Positions 10,721-22,852 of a stretch of DNA of 60,000 bases are shown here, piece by piece. The stretch is taken from contig NC_045147.1 in NCBI RefSeq assembly GCF_008831285.2, positions 8,898,334-8,958,333 of the forward strand, written 5' to 3'. The position numbers were made by a program, and so were the translations under genes. Each line of letters opens with the position of its first letter. The stretch's first letter is position 1. Origin of the DNA: Nymphaea colorata (lineage: Eukaryota > Streptophyta > Magnoliopsida > Nymphaeales > Nymphaeaceae). A model generated the notes under the pieces. The model was not told where the DNA came from, made no database searches, and saw only the letters and a program-made list of their open reading frames with translations.

Positions 10721-13360
10721 GTGGTCAACTTGCCCACAAAACCCACCAAGCTTGATTTCCATGCCAAGGGTATTCTACTTGTTTTTGCCAATATATTTAT
10801 ATTTTTCATAACACTTAACTGAGGAGTCACATGAATGTATGTTTGCATTTCATACAAGTCCACATGAACCTAGTAGGCTCATGCCCATCCTCAGCCCACT
10901 TCAAATTCAGCTGAAGCTGATTTAAAAAAAATAGACCCCAGTTTGAGCCTAGTAGACCCTACATTCAGCCTAGGTCTAAACCCATTTCAAACTGAACCCA
11001 TTCTAGATCCAGCACAAGTTGCTTGAGTTTGAACCCACCTAGCCCAGATTCAACTAGGTCCAGTGCACATCGATCTCATATCTCATATCCAGATCTTTAT
11101 CTGGATTTCAGATATGTGATATGCCTTTTATAGATCTAGATCGATTATTTCAATTTTCAGATTTCATTATCAGATCATGATCTAGATCTTCATATCATAT
11201 CTAGATCTATTTTATAAAACTTTCTCCAGATCTAATTTTGAATCTAGATCCCAGGATAAAATCTAGACACAAAATCCACATGTAAGCACAATCCACAAGA
11301 TATTCATTTAATGCATTGTTAATTTCTCACTTTGTGCTTAATGGCAACTCATACGAATAGACATGAATCATGCGATGTTCTTCATTGAACAAGCCAACAT
11401 AGACAAAATCTGAATCGGTGTATGAAGTCAGATTGAGCATTTTCTTTCAAATATTAGTTTTAATATATGTTTTTAATGTGTGTTTTCTCTCCCCCACCAA
11501 TGTTCATGCATCATTCGTGCTCCATGCTAGATGTTAATCAAAATCCTTTATCATGAACCAACCAGCATTTCTTCGAACACACATTGCTTTTCATGGAATG
11601 AGTTCAGATTAGAATTGAAAGCAGAACAAATATTTTCAATACTAAGTTTTGTGTTTTTGAGATGGCATGACTAAACAAAAGTTTAGTCACGTATCAATCC
11701 TTTCAAAGAGGATCGACCCCCAACACACTATAAAAAAGGGTCACACTCCACTCCATGGTACAATTCTCAAGCTGCTAAAAAGGCCCAATAAACTTGGTAA
11801 AATTCCAGTTTGTTGCTTAAAAAGATTGTATCATTTCAAGTTGAATTTTCTTAAGAGTCTCAGCTTAAGTTCTTGAGTTCAAGCTATAGTAGCACTTATG
11901 TGGAGGTTGTGGGAACAGACTTAGTCAGATCTTTAGGTCTAGGCAATTTCTTTTTTTCTGGATCAATCATGCCTTGCACATGCAATTGGTTTCCATTGTT
12001 TAATTCATCATACATAGCACAATTTCTTAAACATGCACATTAGTCACCACTCACACATGCGCCCAAATATTCAGTTTAACTCAAGTTGCATGTTTTCAGT
12101 TGGTACCCCTCATATATGAACAACTAGACACAGTTTATGTCTAATGCAGGATCACTTTCAGAAACATAGTTTTCTTAAAGTGATTTCAAAATCAAACTCT
12201 TTAAAATAATTTAAAAAACCTTAGATCATACAGGCATGAAGTCCAACCCTAGATCTATCCTCTAAAACCACACCTAGACTCGCCTTAAAGCTAGCAACTC
12301 ACACCCATGAACTGAAAAGTTAGGTTCTAGCCGACCTCTATTAAGGCCAATTCTAGGTTACTTATGTTCAATTATAGGACATTCATATCTGATTTAAGAA
12401 TAAACAAAGGGTCTAATAAAAGCTAGGTTCATTGCTAGCACAAACCCAATCTAGCTAGGTTCAATCTCTTACAGTCCAATCCCTTTGATCAGCCTACTCC
12501 TATCCTATTTGGATTTCAAATCTCGATCATCAGATCTTGATCATAAAATTTCCAAATGGATATTAGTCAATTTAAACAGCATCAAATTTGAATTCCAAAT
12601 CAAGTCAAACAAATGTTGGATTCAAATATACTATATTCAGATTTGGAACTCAACAGATCAGGCATGAATGAAAGTTCAAATTTATTGGATTTTGGATCTT
12701 AAAGTTTTGATTATAGATCTCAACCTCAATGTCAAGTTGGAATATTTTGGATCTTTTAGTATCTCCCATTTCAAAGTTAGAAGCATAATCTCATATAAAC
12801 AAGAAGGTTTGAATTAAAATTCTAGGATTAAGATCAAATATTCGGATCTGGATCCAATTTTCCCCAAATATAAGTGTATGTTCTTTAATTGAACCCCATT
12901 AGAGATCATATTTCAAATCTATATGATCTAATCTTGCATGCATAATTTTAAATCTAGTTTAACATTTTGCATGGATTTATGATGATCCAAACATGAATTG
13001 CTGTCAATTTGATTCTCTCTTTAGTCATAAGTCCCATTATAAAATCAAGGCCTGTTTGCCTTCTTAGGCTTTGCATGACATTTAAGCATAGATATTGGAA
13101 CGTTTATTCTAGTCCTTGGTTTGATTACCCCTAATAAAGACTACATGAATGATTAGACCTCAAACCAATGAGTCAATTCTCATATCTTGGATTCCCGAAT
13201 ATGGAAAAATGGGGGCAAGTAGGGTCAACAAATTTCATTTATACAGTCTATGGTTAAGAGTAGCGATCATGATGGGACCAGTCACTATCTGACTAGATCA
13301 AGTATTCCAATTTTCTAAGTTCTTAATGTCATCTCACCCTTACTGCCACTTAGGTTCCTT
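10721..13360. other. Non-coding; AGATCT/CTAGATC-rich stretch
   Basis: No recognisable gene. At 11060-11260 the words AGATCT, CTAGATC and GATCTAGATC recur many times, giving a local excess of GATC and CTAG palindromes. A weaker echo appears at 12500-12730. Several words around 10890-11050 (CTAGTAGRCY, CAGCCYA, AACCCA) also repeat loosely. This looks like decayed repeat DNA of unknown family. Confidence 0.4.
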
Positions 13361-13450
13361 TATGACTTGATATGTATATATTTCTCACATGCATTAGGAC
13401 TTAGTTATGACTTGATATGTACATATTTCTCATATGCATTAGGACTTAGA
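13361..13450. repeat. 45-bp tandem duplication
   Basis: Two adjacent copies, 13361-13405 and 13406-13450, starting TATGACTTGATATGTAYATA and ending GCATTAGGACTTAG, with very few differences. Confidence 0.9.
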
Positions 13451-16064
13451 ATTGAGAGAAACTTTTCATGCTTATATAGACATAAGATTACATATTACCC
13501 TTATCAATTTAGGAGCTGTTTGATAACAATGATTGTCTCTCCTTTTTATTTTAACCCCCATCTTAGGCCACTTTTCTTTAAAGCCAACTAATCGTGCATG
13601 TTATTAGATATTTTAAAATCTCCCTTCACCTACATGTCCTGGTCATTACATCGAGGAATACTTCTTGTAAGATTGGAGTGGTTAAATGGCTGGACTAGCT
13701 TACTGAAGGTAGGTGTTGGCCCTCCCCTCACATGTACTAAGGGAGTAGCCTGATATATTGGTGAATGATCAAGGAGAATCAATAAACTTCAGAACATATT
13801 TAGAGGAGTCTATATCACATACATTGGAGCTCTCATCCAAGTATATAGGCATGCTTGATGTGTGGAGCTACTGATGATCTTAGATCTCCAAATATCCAGC
13901 ATAGGTGACCAAGTGGATTTTCAAACAATTTCAAGATGGAGCCTTGTTATTAGGGAGTGCTGTTTAAACATTTAATATGTGTATGCACTACACAAGGTAT
14001 AATGTTTTCATTCAAAACTATCATGGATTTAAAAAAAAATTGGGATTTCCTTTGTAAAAAACCATCTAACATTTTCATGGCTCTTTGTGCCATCATTTAG
14101 ATCATCTTCAACCTATCAAAATAAAAAATTGACATGTACAATGTCTAAAACTCCAATTGGTGAACCTTGATAGGCACAGTCACTTCACCTAGTCTAGCCA
14201 TCCTTGATTTTGTGTTGATTTATGTGCCTATTCAGACCCCCACCATGTCATTGGTTAGTCACCATGATTAGGATGTTTCCTTGCAACTATGTTGTCTACT
14301 CTATTTTCAAAGGTGACCTAAATACTAGACACATTCCCTCAAATGGAATCATGCCAGGCTGGTACCCTCAGTTTGAACAGATGTTACTCACCATCTAGAT
14401 AACTATGGTTTGGACATGATGACTTCGTTTTGTCCAACTGATGAACAACAATCTCATTCATACCTTAGTAGAGAGGTAGAACCCATTCACATCTACTTTT
14501 TGGTTCTCCTTTTAAAGAGATTGTGCCACTCATGGACGAGTTCATGTACATCTTGGGACTACCAAAAGCCAGCAGGACAACCTAGATATCCTATTGATGA
14601 TCAGTTTGTGACCAATTTCATGGCCTGCAACTATAAGGACTTACTGTTTAGACTTTAAAGAAGGAATGAGACTATTGTTTTATCCACTTAGTTGATTTCC
14701 ACGCATATTTTGAGGCTCAGAAGATGAGATAAAAGCCAGATCACCAAAGGATGCAGCATAGGACCATAGATGTGATGATTGCTTGCACATGAGGACTCAC
14801 GATCTTTGCCAATGGATAGGGCACCATGGACGTACATGCCCTTTCAGCCTTTTAGGATGTGGGTCAACATAAAACCCAATGTCTCTCACTTGCCATTGTT
14901 GGTCTCACTTTCCTATATAGAGGACTCACATTATTTGCCATGATGAACACTGATAGGATAGAGGGCTGGTTATGTTTTTTGTAGGAGAGGTTCTATAGGC
15001 ACAACATCCAAGAGGGTCAAGCTTTCAGGTTCATAGGTGACAATATTCTTTCGTTCACTCATACAGGCAAAAGTTGGATGTGCTTGCTGAGGAGTTTATT
15101 ATCTAGGATTACTTCTACAAGAAGACACATTTGGCTTGATATACATTTCATGATAAGAAGACAAACATTCTTCTTTTGAGACCATTTTTGTATCCCCTTA
15201 TCATCTAGAGTGATGCATGACTTAGTTCTCAAAACGGGATATGAACACATACACCATTGGGAGAGATTTCAGTATAGTGGTAGATGTTGACTTGGACAAC
15301 AAAGTATGGCACCACGTTCGTAGTCTGGCTACTGCAAGCTGGTCATCTATGGGGAAAGAGATCTATGTATATGGGGAATCTGCTAGGTCTAAAGTATACA
15401 TGGAGTGGTGGGATTACTGTCATTGAGTCTATATCATGTCATAAACTATTTCTAATATATGCATGATTTTCTATCCTCATTTTTCATAACAATGTCAATG
15501 CTCTTTCAAAGTAACTTACACATTCAAGTGAAATTAGTAGCAAGAATTTTCAATAGATTTTTAAGTTAGATCTCAAGGTAAAGAAGAAAGAGAACCAAAG
15601 ATATAGGAGATCAAAGATGCTTATGCTAGCCAATCAAAAAATGATTACCAGGTTGAGATTCACCTTAAATAGCAGTCAAGCATGAGGATCTTTTTGTCGT
15701 TTTTGGCAAGGCAGGATGAGAATTTCTCAGCAATTTCAATCTATTTGGTCAATTTCCTCTCATATTTGATTATCTCATAAGGAAGTCCCCAATCATTTTG
15801 CTAACTTTGTTTTGTAACCATCCGTACAGCTGTTACTCCTTTGTCATCTCTTGGCTGACATTTTATGTGTCCACCTCTTGCTTGGTTCTTAGGTGCCCTG
15901 TCCCTTAACGCAATTTCTTGCTGGTTTTGTACTTTTGTGCAGCAATTGTTGTCATTTTTTGGTTGGCCTGATTTCTACAGCTCTCATTTTGACTAATAAA
16001 GGTCAGGAGACCTATCTCTATAGGCTTGCATCGGAACAAGCAGAGCCAACTGGGGCCCAACTCA
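13451..16064. other. Non-coding or fully decayed, no gene recognised
   Basis: Plus-strand frames between about 14520 and 15450 keep some protein-like texture across many stops, for example DEFMYILGLP near 14535 and LSLAIVGLTFLYRGL near 14880. I could not match them to a family with confidence. A resemblance to the extra ORF seen in some Tat/Ogre elements is only an impression. The remainder shows no repeats or signals that I can support. Confidence 0.3.
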
Positions 16065-16400
16065 AAACTCTCTCGTACAAACTTGACTGGAGCTAGACTT
16101 GTTTATAAACAAGTTGAAATTGAGTTTGAATTTATGCTCAAAATGTTAAACAAGTTGAATTAGAGTTATAAAAAATCGACTCGCTTAAATTTGTCTTGTC
16201 TTGACTAGCACTCACTGTTTGATAGTCTTTCATAGTTGAATTAGTTAAAAGAAATCAGCTGAATGAGTTAGCGAGTTAAACAAGTTAAAAGAAACGAGAG
16301 ACATTAACTTAAGATAAATAAGTTGAGCATTAAGTGAGTCTACTTCGAGCTTGAAGTTGTTTTGTCGAGTCAAACTCGAGCCTATTCCATGTGCAGCCCT
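16065..16400. repeat. Possible MITE-like repeat, GAGTT/AACTTG-rich
   Basis: Dense in AACAAGTT, GAGTTAGCGAGTTAAACAAG and TCGAGTCAAACTCGAGC words. On the minus strand it ends in CTAGGGCTGCACA (near 16393-16405), which resembles hAT-type terminal repeats and is common in plant hAT-derived MITEs. The opposite end is not a clear match and I found no 8-bp target duplication, so the class is uncertain. Confidence 0.3.
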
Positions 16401-16679
16401 AGCTATCGAGCTTACTCTGAGGTGCCTTTATACCCAAAATGTTTTCAAAATCTTTTTTGAACAAACTTGGTCTTGTGTATGTCAAATGACTAAAAGTCAT
16501 CTCAAAACTTATACCAATATAATCATAAAGCTTCAAAACATGAACTATTTGGTGGATGCCCAAGATCCCCTTCGAAACCTTTAGATAGACCAAATACAAA
16601 AACCTACAAATTAACAAATACTAAGTTAAATATTTCCTTAGTCTCCACCAGCCAAATCAGTTCATGAAGCCAAAATATA

Positions 16680-17215
16680 CTCTTTCAAACATCCTTCTAT
16701 GGTTTTATTGGTTAAGTCATCTCATATAACTGATTGGACTCAGTCTTAGAGTGTCAAATTCGAAAAGAATTTCAAATGAACGCCTAAAACCAAAATTTGA
16801 ATAAAAAACAAAATCCCTCATTGACTGAAAACATTCATAAACTTTCTAAGCTATTTTTTTTACAATAGCTTGTGAATAAAGGCTCAGTTCCCTGGATACA
16901 TCTGGGGCTCAGGACCAGAGTATTATCAAACCCCAAATGCATGGATCCTTTTTGCTTTAATCATAAGAATCTAACTGCATCATTCTCTCATATGACAAAA
17001 ATCTCAGTTTTGGAATCCAAATCATGCTCAGGGTCTCTGTTCAAACAAGCATTTGACAACTGATTTATAAAAGCCATACTACTCCTTTTTCAAACACATA
17101 ACCACCATCATTGCTTTGGCCTAGTTTACATACCTCAAGGCCATAGACAGAAATAATGCTCTGGGCATATTAATATGCGACAAGGCATATTCTGCTTTGT
17201 CTACTTACCAAACAT
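16680..17215 (+). repeat. Direct repeat, copy 1 (about 550 bp, diverged)
   Basis: Matches 18265-18865 in the same orientation and order: TTAAGTCATCTCATATA-like, GACTCAGTC, TCAAATGAAC, ACCAAAATTTGAA, ATAAACTTTCTAAGCTATTTT-like, GATTTATAAAA, TTACATACCTCAAGG, ACAGAAATAATGCTCT and GGCATAT. Divergence is considerable. No coding capacity. The pair brackets about 1.05 kb. Confidence 0.75.
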
Positions 17216-18264
17216 GAAATTTTAGAACCATTTTTCAATATAATGGTCTCTTTTATGATTTCCCTCTTTTCTAGATAGTCCTACTGTCGATGCAACCTGT
17301 GATACAGAAGGGCCCCCTAACCCTTTTATTACCCAAAAAAAAAGAAGGTAAAGATACAGTACATGAAATTCTAAACAAAAATGGATTGCCAGGATAGCAG
17401 ACAGAAGTGTCTAGGATGGTAGGCGATCAGAGTATCCCAAAATACAAAGCCTTCTAATTCCTTGACCTTATGGCGTCAAGCCATAAAGTTTTGAAAAGAT
17501 GGATTACATCAGAGAAAGTGAAATCTAATCGCATGGTCATATAATTTAAAGTACCCAAATCCTTTCTGACTATGAGTTTTTACAACTTGTTGGAGTAGGG
17601 ATCTCCATCTATTTAGTGCAACCACGATAGCAATCTTCCTTTCGTTCTAGGGAGAGATGTGGACTATAAATCGCAATAATTGTTCTGCTTCCCAATGATG
17701 GTTTTGACTGACGCAATGTCTCTCTAAATGGAGTGTTTCAACATTTCTGCTCTTGACCACCAACCTAAGAACCATTCTGTTTTTCCATGGTAAAATGGCA
17801 GTCTGAACTACACAGGCCCAGTTATTGAGTAATGGCCATGGATCTGGTCTAATGGCTGAGGCAAACCAGCAACAGATCGCCTCCCTATGATTCAATGCCT
17901 GTGAACATGAAGATCCATGGACAATATTTTTTATGTCTGCCCGTATTGTGCCGCCGATGCCTATGTTAGGATTACCATCATCCTCATGAGTTATGTGATT
18001 TCTCAACATCCAGATAAAAAAATCCATAATCACTGCACCAAAAGAGCTGGTTGCCGATGGTGGGTAGACCGTCTAGACAGATGGGTTGCACATCCCGTCA
18101 GATGGTGTACTCGTCGTCTGTTTCGGTTCCAATTTATGGACTCAATACATTCTACTTTATATAGACCAAATGCTAGGATCTAGACAAATTGACAAACTGT
18201 AATTTAAACATAACCGCAACTCGCACAAGCCAAGCTGGTTTGCTGTGCTGAAATGCACTATCTC
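17216..18264. other. Segment between direct repeats; no gene assigned
   Basis: Contains a minus-strand open frame whose first ATG is at 18027 (end 17647, 126 aa). The peptide is rich in W, H and C and looks faintly like retroelement-derived sequence. It has no motif I can name, and the flanking minus frames carry on in the same texture with stops. I would not annotate a protein here. Confidence 0.35.
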
Positions 18265-18452
18265 AAGCCACCCTTCTGTAGTTTTTTGGATTAGGTTAGG
18301 TCATCTCACATAGCTCAGTGAACTCAGTCCTGGAGGGTGGAATAATTCTAACAAAATCTAAATCCTATTCAAATGAACTTTAAAAACCAAAATTTGAACC
18401 CAAAGCAAATATCCTTTCTTGACTTCAAATAATCATAAGTTTTCTTAAACTA

Positions 18453-18505
<53 letters not shown>

Positions 18506-18865
18506 ACAGTATGTGGATGAAGGCTTGGTTCCAAATCTAGATCTCTAGATAAAGATCAATACACCAAAATTTATTTTGAAAGAACCAGCAAACGAAGGGA
18601 TCTCATTTTAGTCACAAACCTGTATTCTAACTATACCATTCTCAAAAGTGACAAAGATCTCAGACTTGCATTCCATTCCAACTCAGGGTCTCTATTTCTC
18701 AAATAGGCTTTGGTCATTGATTTATAAAATCATAGCAAGTTTTTGAAGAAACCCACACCAAATAATTGCTTGTGACTATCTTACATACCTCAAGGATGTA
18801 TACAGAAATAATGCTCTTGGCATATGAATATGCCATAGGTCTTGTTCTGAGAAGCCTACTGACAA
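18265..18865 (+). repeat. Direct repeat, copy 2
   Basis: Partner of 16680-17215. It is interrupted by a (TA)21 tract at the point where copy 1 has a T-rich run, so the microsatellite expanded after the duplication or grew from that run. Confidence 0.75.
18459..18500. repeat. (TA)21 microsatellite
   Basis: An uninterrupted TA dinucleotide tract of 42 bp flanked by TTTTAA and AAACAACAG. Confidence 0.95.
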
Positions 18866-19289
18866 AATCATAAAGAAAAAAATGCTCATTCTTAACATGG
18901 TTTGATCACTAAGAATATATGTCCATGACGACAAATAGAGGTCTAACCCTCTTGACTTGTTTGATCACCGCAAGAGGAACTTTAGTTGTTATAGATATTG
19001 TTGATGATCTTCATGATGATTACAAGACGGAAATTTGATAAACAGATTTGGATTGAGATCACATTTTTCATCTCTTAAGAAATTGGAAATTTTGTTTTCT
19101 TTTCTACTGCCAAATTGACCATGCTGGAAATATCAGTGGTTGGTGCAATTGCCAACTTTATAACCTTCTTAAAAGCTAGAGAAATTTTTCTTAACCGGAG
19201 AAATTGCCTTTTTATCGCCACCTATTCCAGCTCCAGCATTATTGTGACTCGCCTTCTTATCTTCACCTCCAACGGAGACCTTCAAGCTG
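18866..19289. other. Non-coding, no gene recognised
   Basis: AT-rich sequence between the second direct repeat and a copia RNase H fragment. A short plus-strand open frame at 19115 has no recognisable domain and overlaps the approach to the copia fragment. Confidence 0.35.
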
Positions 19290-19760
19290 AACATGGGTTC
19301 TTCAACATTTGAGCTTGACCCAATTTTGATGACAAGGGTTTGTACTGAGGGATTTAGTCAGACCATCAACATGCTGCTTTTTAGAATATATATGTTGGAC
19401 ATATAATAATCTTTGTGCAATTTTCTCCCTCACAAAATGAATGTCAAACTCAATATGTTTGCTCTTGCTATGAAAAATAAAATTGGCAACTAAGAAGGTT
19501 GCAATCATATTATTGCAACATACCATAGGAGGAACACCTGGCTCTATTCCAAGGTCGTGGAGCAAGATGACTAGCCAAGACACTTGGCAACATTAGTGAT
19601 AGCTTTACATCGACCACTACGCCGGATCAAGACACTACAACCTGCTTTTTCGAACTCCATGAAACCGTATCAAACCCTAAAAGCACCACATAGCTAGACG
19701 CAAAGTGACGTTCATTGGGGCATTTTACCTAATTAGCATCACTATAAACATTAATATTGT
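19290..19760 (-). pseudogene. Ty1/copia RNase H C-terminal fragment
   Basis: On the minus strand the frames read the end of a copia polyprotein: a diverged YSDAN box near 19740, SWSSKKQVVVS near 19665, then at 19302-19583 CCNNMIATFLVANFIFHSKS, KHIEFDIHFVREK and a diverged DGLTKSLS. These are the RNase H DADWAG, CDN and KHIEIDxHFVR regions in their usual order. At least one frameshift and a stop separate the pieces. The upstream RT is not recognisable. This is an isolated, inactive remnant. Confidence 0.8.
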
Positions 19761-22700
19761 TAATATTACGCTCAAGTCGTAAACATCTTTGAACATCCCA
19801 TCATAGTTGCCACTTTTTTACATGCAAAATTTTTGGAGAAAAACCTTTTATGCAACTTTAGTGGAAAAATAATAGATACTTGCTTCTATTTCATGAAAAA
19901 AAGACAAGACATGCCCTGTTGGTACAAGAATTGGTCGTTCCTAGCACCTTTACTAAAAGTAACCAATCCAAAGTCTAAATCAACCATGTTTAATGACTAA
20001 ATGTTTCAAATATTATGCTTACACCCAAATTTTTTAGAAAACAATTTCAAACATGAGTTGAAAATTGTAATAACCTTGAAAATCAAGTATGAAAGTCGGA
20101 TTTAGGATGCAAGTTTGAAATATCACTTGAAAAAGAAACTGGATGCTTGAACATGAACGTAGAACAAAATTCGAAAATGACATTTGAAAATTAAGTAGTC
20201 AACGGCGTTGAAAGCCAATTTGAAAAATGATGAAAATCATGATCCGCATTTAGAGATAGTACCCAAAAATATGCCAAGGTACTCCATCTTCTCCAGTAAA
20301 AGTCTCCACATAACTACATGGTGCCAAACCCACATTGGCTTTTAAGATGATGTTATGTGATGGCATTTGTGTATAACCAACATATGAAGAAACAAGAAAT
20401 AAAAAAATGTATGCATATATGACAAACGATTCACACAAATAGAATGTGAAAGTAAAGTATATGCACTAAATTCTAATTCAAAACAAGAGCATAACAAGCA
20501 GAACTAAAACTTGGAACATATGCACAATACGAAATTGTTCGAATATATGAAAAAGTAGTTGAGAAGTGTCCGTTCATTACAAATTCATTTTCCCCAACGA
20601 GACCTCAAATATCTACATGAATGTGAGATGCAATGCAACATTATGCAAGAAACTTAAAACGACATGCTACCAATCAAGGATTATATGTCAAACATGAAGA
20701 ATATCCTCAAAATAGATGTGAAATACTTAAGTAAATGATGACAAACTAAAATTATACTTAGAAGCAATGATGAATAAGGTAATCCAAGCTACACTTGTTA
20801 CAAAACCTATTGGGATGGAACATAGCATAACATGCTTCAAAATTGGTCTAGACAACCTACCAATCAACTCAAAACCACATAAAACTTGGTGAGATCTATT
20901 TACCCACATTGTAGACACTAATTCCAAAGATAGCATGTGAAAATCACATCTAAAATGCAATAGAGAAAGGAAAGTAGGCGTACTTCCCACTTGTTACAAA
21001 AACAAAACATTATGAAACTTGAATTTGAAAATGACTTGGAATACAAGAAGAACGAGCTTAATGGACCACAAAATCTGATGTTAACATTTTAAATACATGA
21101 ACAAAGAATACTCACACATTGAACAATGCATATCTAACCTAAAGAAAGATTGGACGACGAATCAGTATGTCAAAAACATACTTTTCTGCAAAACAAAGAA
21201 ATAGAAAACATGACTCGGGTACCTACTTTGATGCCTCTAAAAGCCTACCTAACATGGTTGGTCTAACCTAAAATTTGGTACTAAGACTCTACATACATCA
21301 GACAAGCAAGCCTATGTATTACAACAAATTACTTCAGAGAAAGTCATAACATGAAGACGCATGCCATGACAAAAAATCATAATTTATTGTAAATAAGTTT
21401 GCAGCAGTCATATCAAGTAGAATGTCTTAAGATGTAAAAAAATTAGTGTCTGCAAACAGGACATGTCTAGAAAACAAATGCTTTTACAAAACAGAAAAAA
21501 GACTTGTGGAGCTCGATTTGTTGAGTTTCCAAGTTAACGAAATTTCAGAATCGATTTTCTACAACCTGTAAAAGGCAGAAAATAGTTTCCAAGAAATCAT
21601 TCAAATTAAGAACCAAAATAACTTAGATTCTCACAAAATTCGGTGGGAATTTACTAGACACATGAAAGAAACTAGCCCTTTTTACGGTTCATTGAATCAA
21701 CACATGGATTGGGAGAAATAGGTTTCTGAAATTATGTGAGAATCTGGATTATTCAAAAAACAGATTTTCACCTTAACTAAAGAATCTAGGTTCCCAAAAC
21801 GTGAAAAATCTAATGAAGGTTATTACTAATCAGGTAGAAAACTTTCTAACCATTGGAATAAACATGTGTAAACCTATTATACCTGAAATAGACCAATACA
21901 ATGCATGTATGCATGAAAAAACAAAAAATAACATAAGCATAACACATAAAAGACTAGGAAAGGAAACATGAATGTGCTAAAGCAGATTGAATGAATCAAT
22001 TTAATCATATAATGATCATAACTTGTAGATCTATCGAGAGCCATGCATAAGATGCAATGCAATGAGGGAAAACAAAATAAATTCATGTAGGCCAAGAGAG
22101 TGCAACATCGGTTAAGGTGGTCTCAATCTCTTAATAGCCATGACAACAAGAACATGCAACACAAAAGGAAATAAACATGAAGATGACTAAGACCATGTAT
22201 CTTGGGTCTTGAGAGGGAGAAAATATTCATGAAGGCATCCTCAACTTCTCTACTACAACCACTGGCAAGGTAAAAGAAAAAAAAATGAAAGCTATGGATG
22301 AAAAAAGAATACGAAAGCAATAATTGGTTTTGAGAAGGAGCTTCGTCCATGAAACTGGACTCAACTTCTTATTAACGGCCTTGAAGAAGCAATAAAACAA
22401 AGAAAGAAGCCTCCGTGGAGTCTTCCATGAAAAACATTAGATCTGGCTTCCTTGAAACAGTAATGCCGCAACTAGTCTGTTCATACCTCTTTAAAAAATG
22501 AATGTCACTCATTGGTACTTGCCTAACATCCTAACAAAGGGGCCGTCGCACACCAATTACTGACATTAAATTTCTACAAAATAAAATTCACTCTTTGGCA
22601 CCTGACGAATATCCGAACAATGGGGCCATGGACAAGATTCAGACACTTTTATTTTTGCTAAAAATTATTTTAAATAAAATATAAACATCTTAATAGATTT

Positions 22701-22852
22701 TATCAAAACTATTTTCATATAAAACAAACTTTAATTCAAGTTTTTTCTTTTTGAAAAATGTGGGACTTCACAGCCTTTTATATCGATATGCACTCGATTA
22801 TCCTAGGAGTCGTTGTACTCGAAGAACGTTGGCCTCTCCAATCTTTTTCGTT
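19761..22852. other. Non-coding, AT-rich upstream region of the PPR gene
   Basis: No gene recognised. The last part may be an LTR: on the minus strand a sequence beginning TGTGAAGTCCCACATTTTTC starts at 22772, about 80 bp before the PPR start codon, and resembles the start of plant gypsy LTRs. Two diverged copies of a CATTGGTACCTGCC...AACAATGGGGCC-like segment occur near 22506-22555 and 22590-22635. Short minus-strand frames (21877-22350) are low-complexity and unsupported. Confidence 0.4.

Noticed and set aside
16065-16400. Definite hAT MITE
   Set aside because: Only one end resembles a hAT terminal repeat; the other end and an 8-bp target duplication could not be shown, so it is kept only as a low-confidence repeat.
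17647-18027. Minus-strand 126-aa open frame as a possible gene
   Set aside because: No recognisable domain, sits between decayed direct repeats, and similar texture continues through stops outside it.
22123-22350. Minus-strand hydrophobic 75-aa frame
   Set aside because: Low-complexity F/H/L/S-rich peptide in AT-rich DNA, no homology recognised.
22751-22852. N-terminal extension of the PPR protein
   Set aside because: The open frame begins only at a TTG. The first ATG in frame is 22853, and the resulting 622-aa length suits the family.
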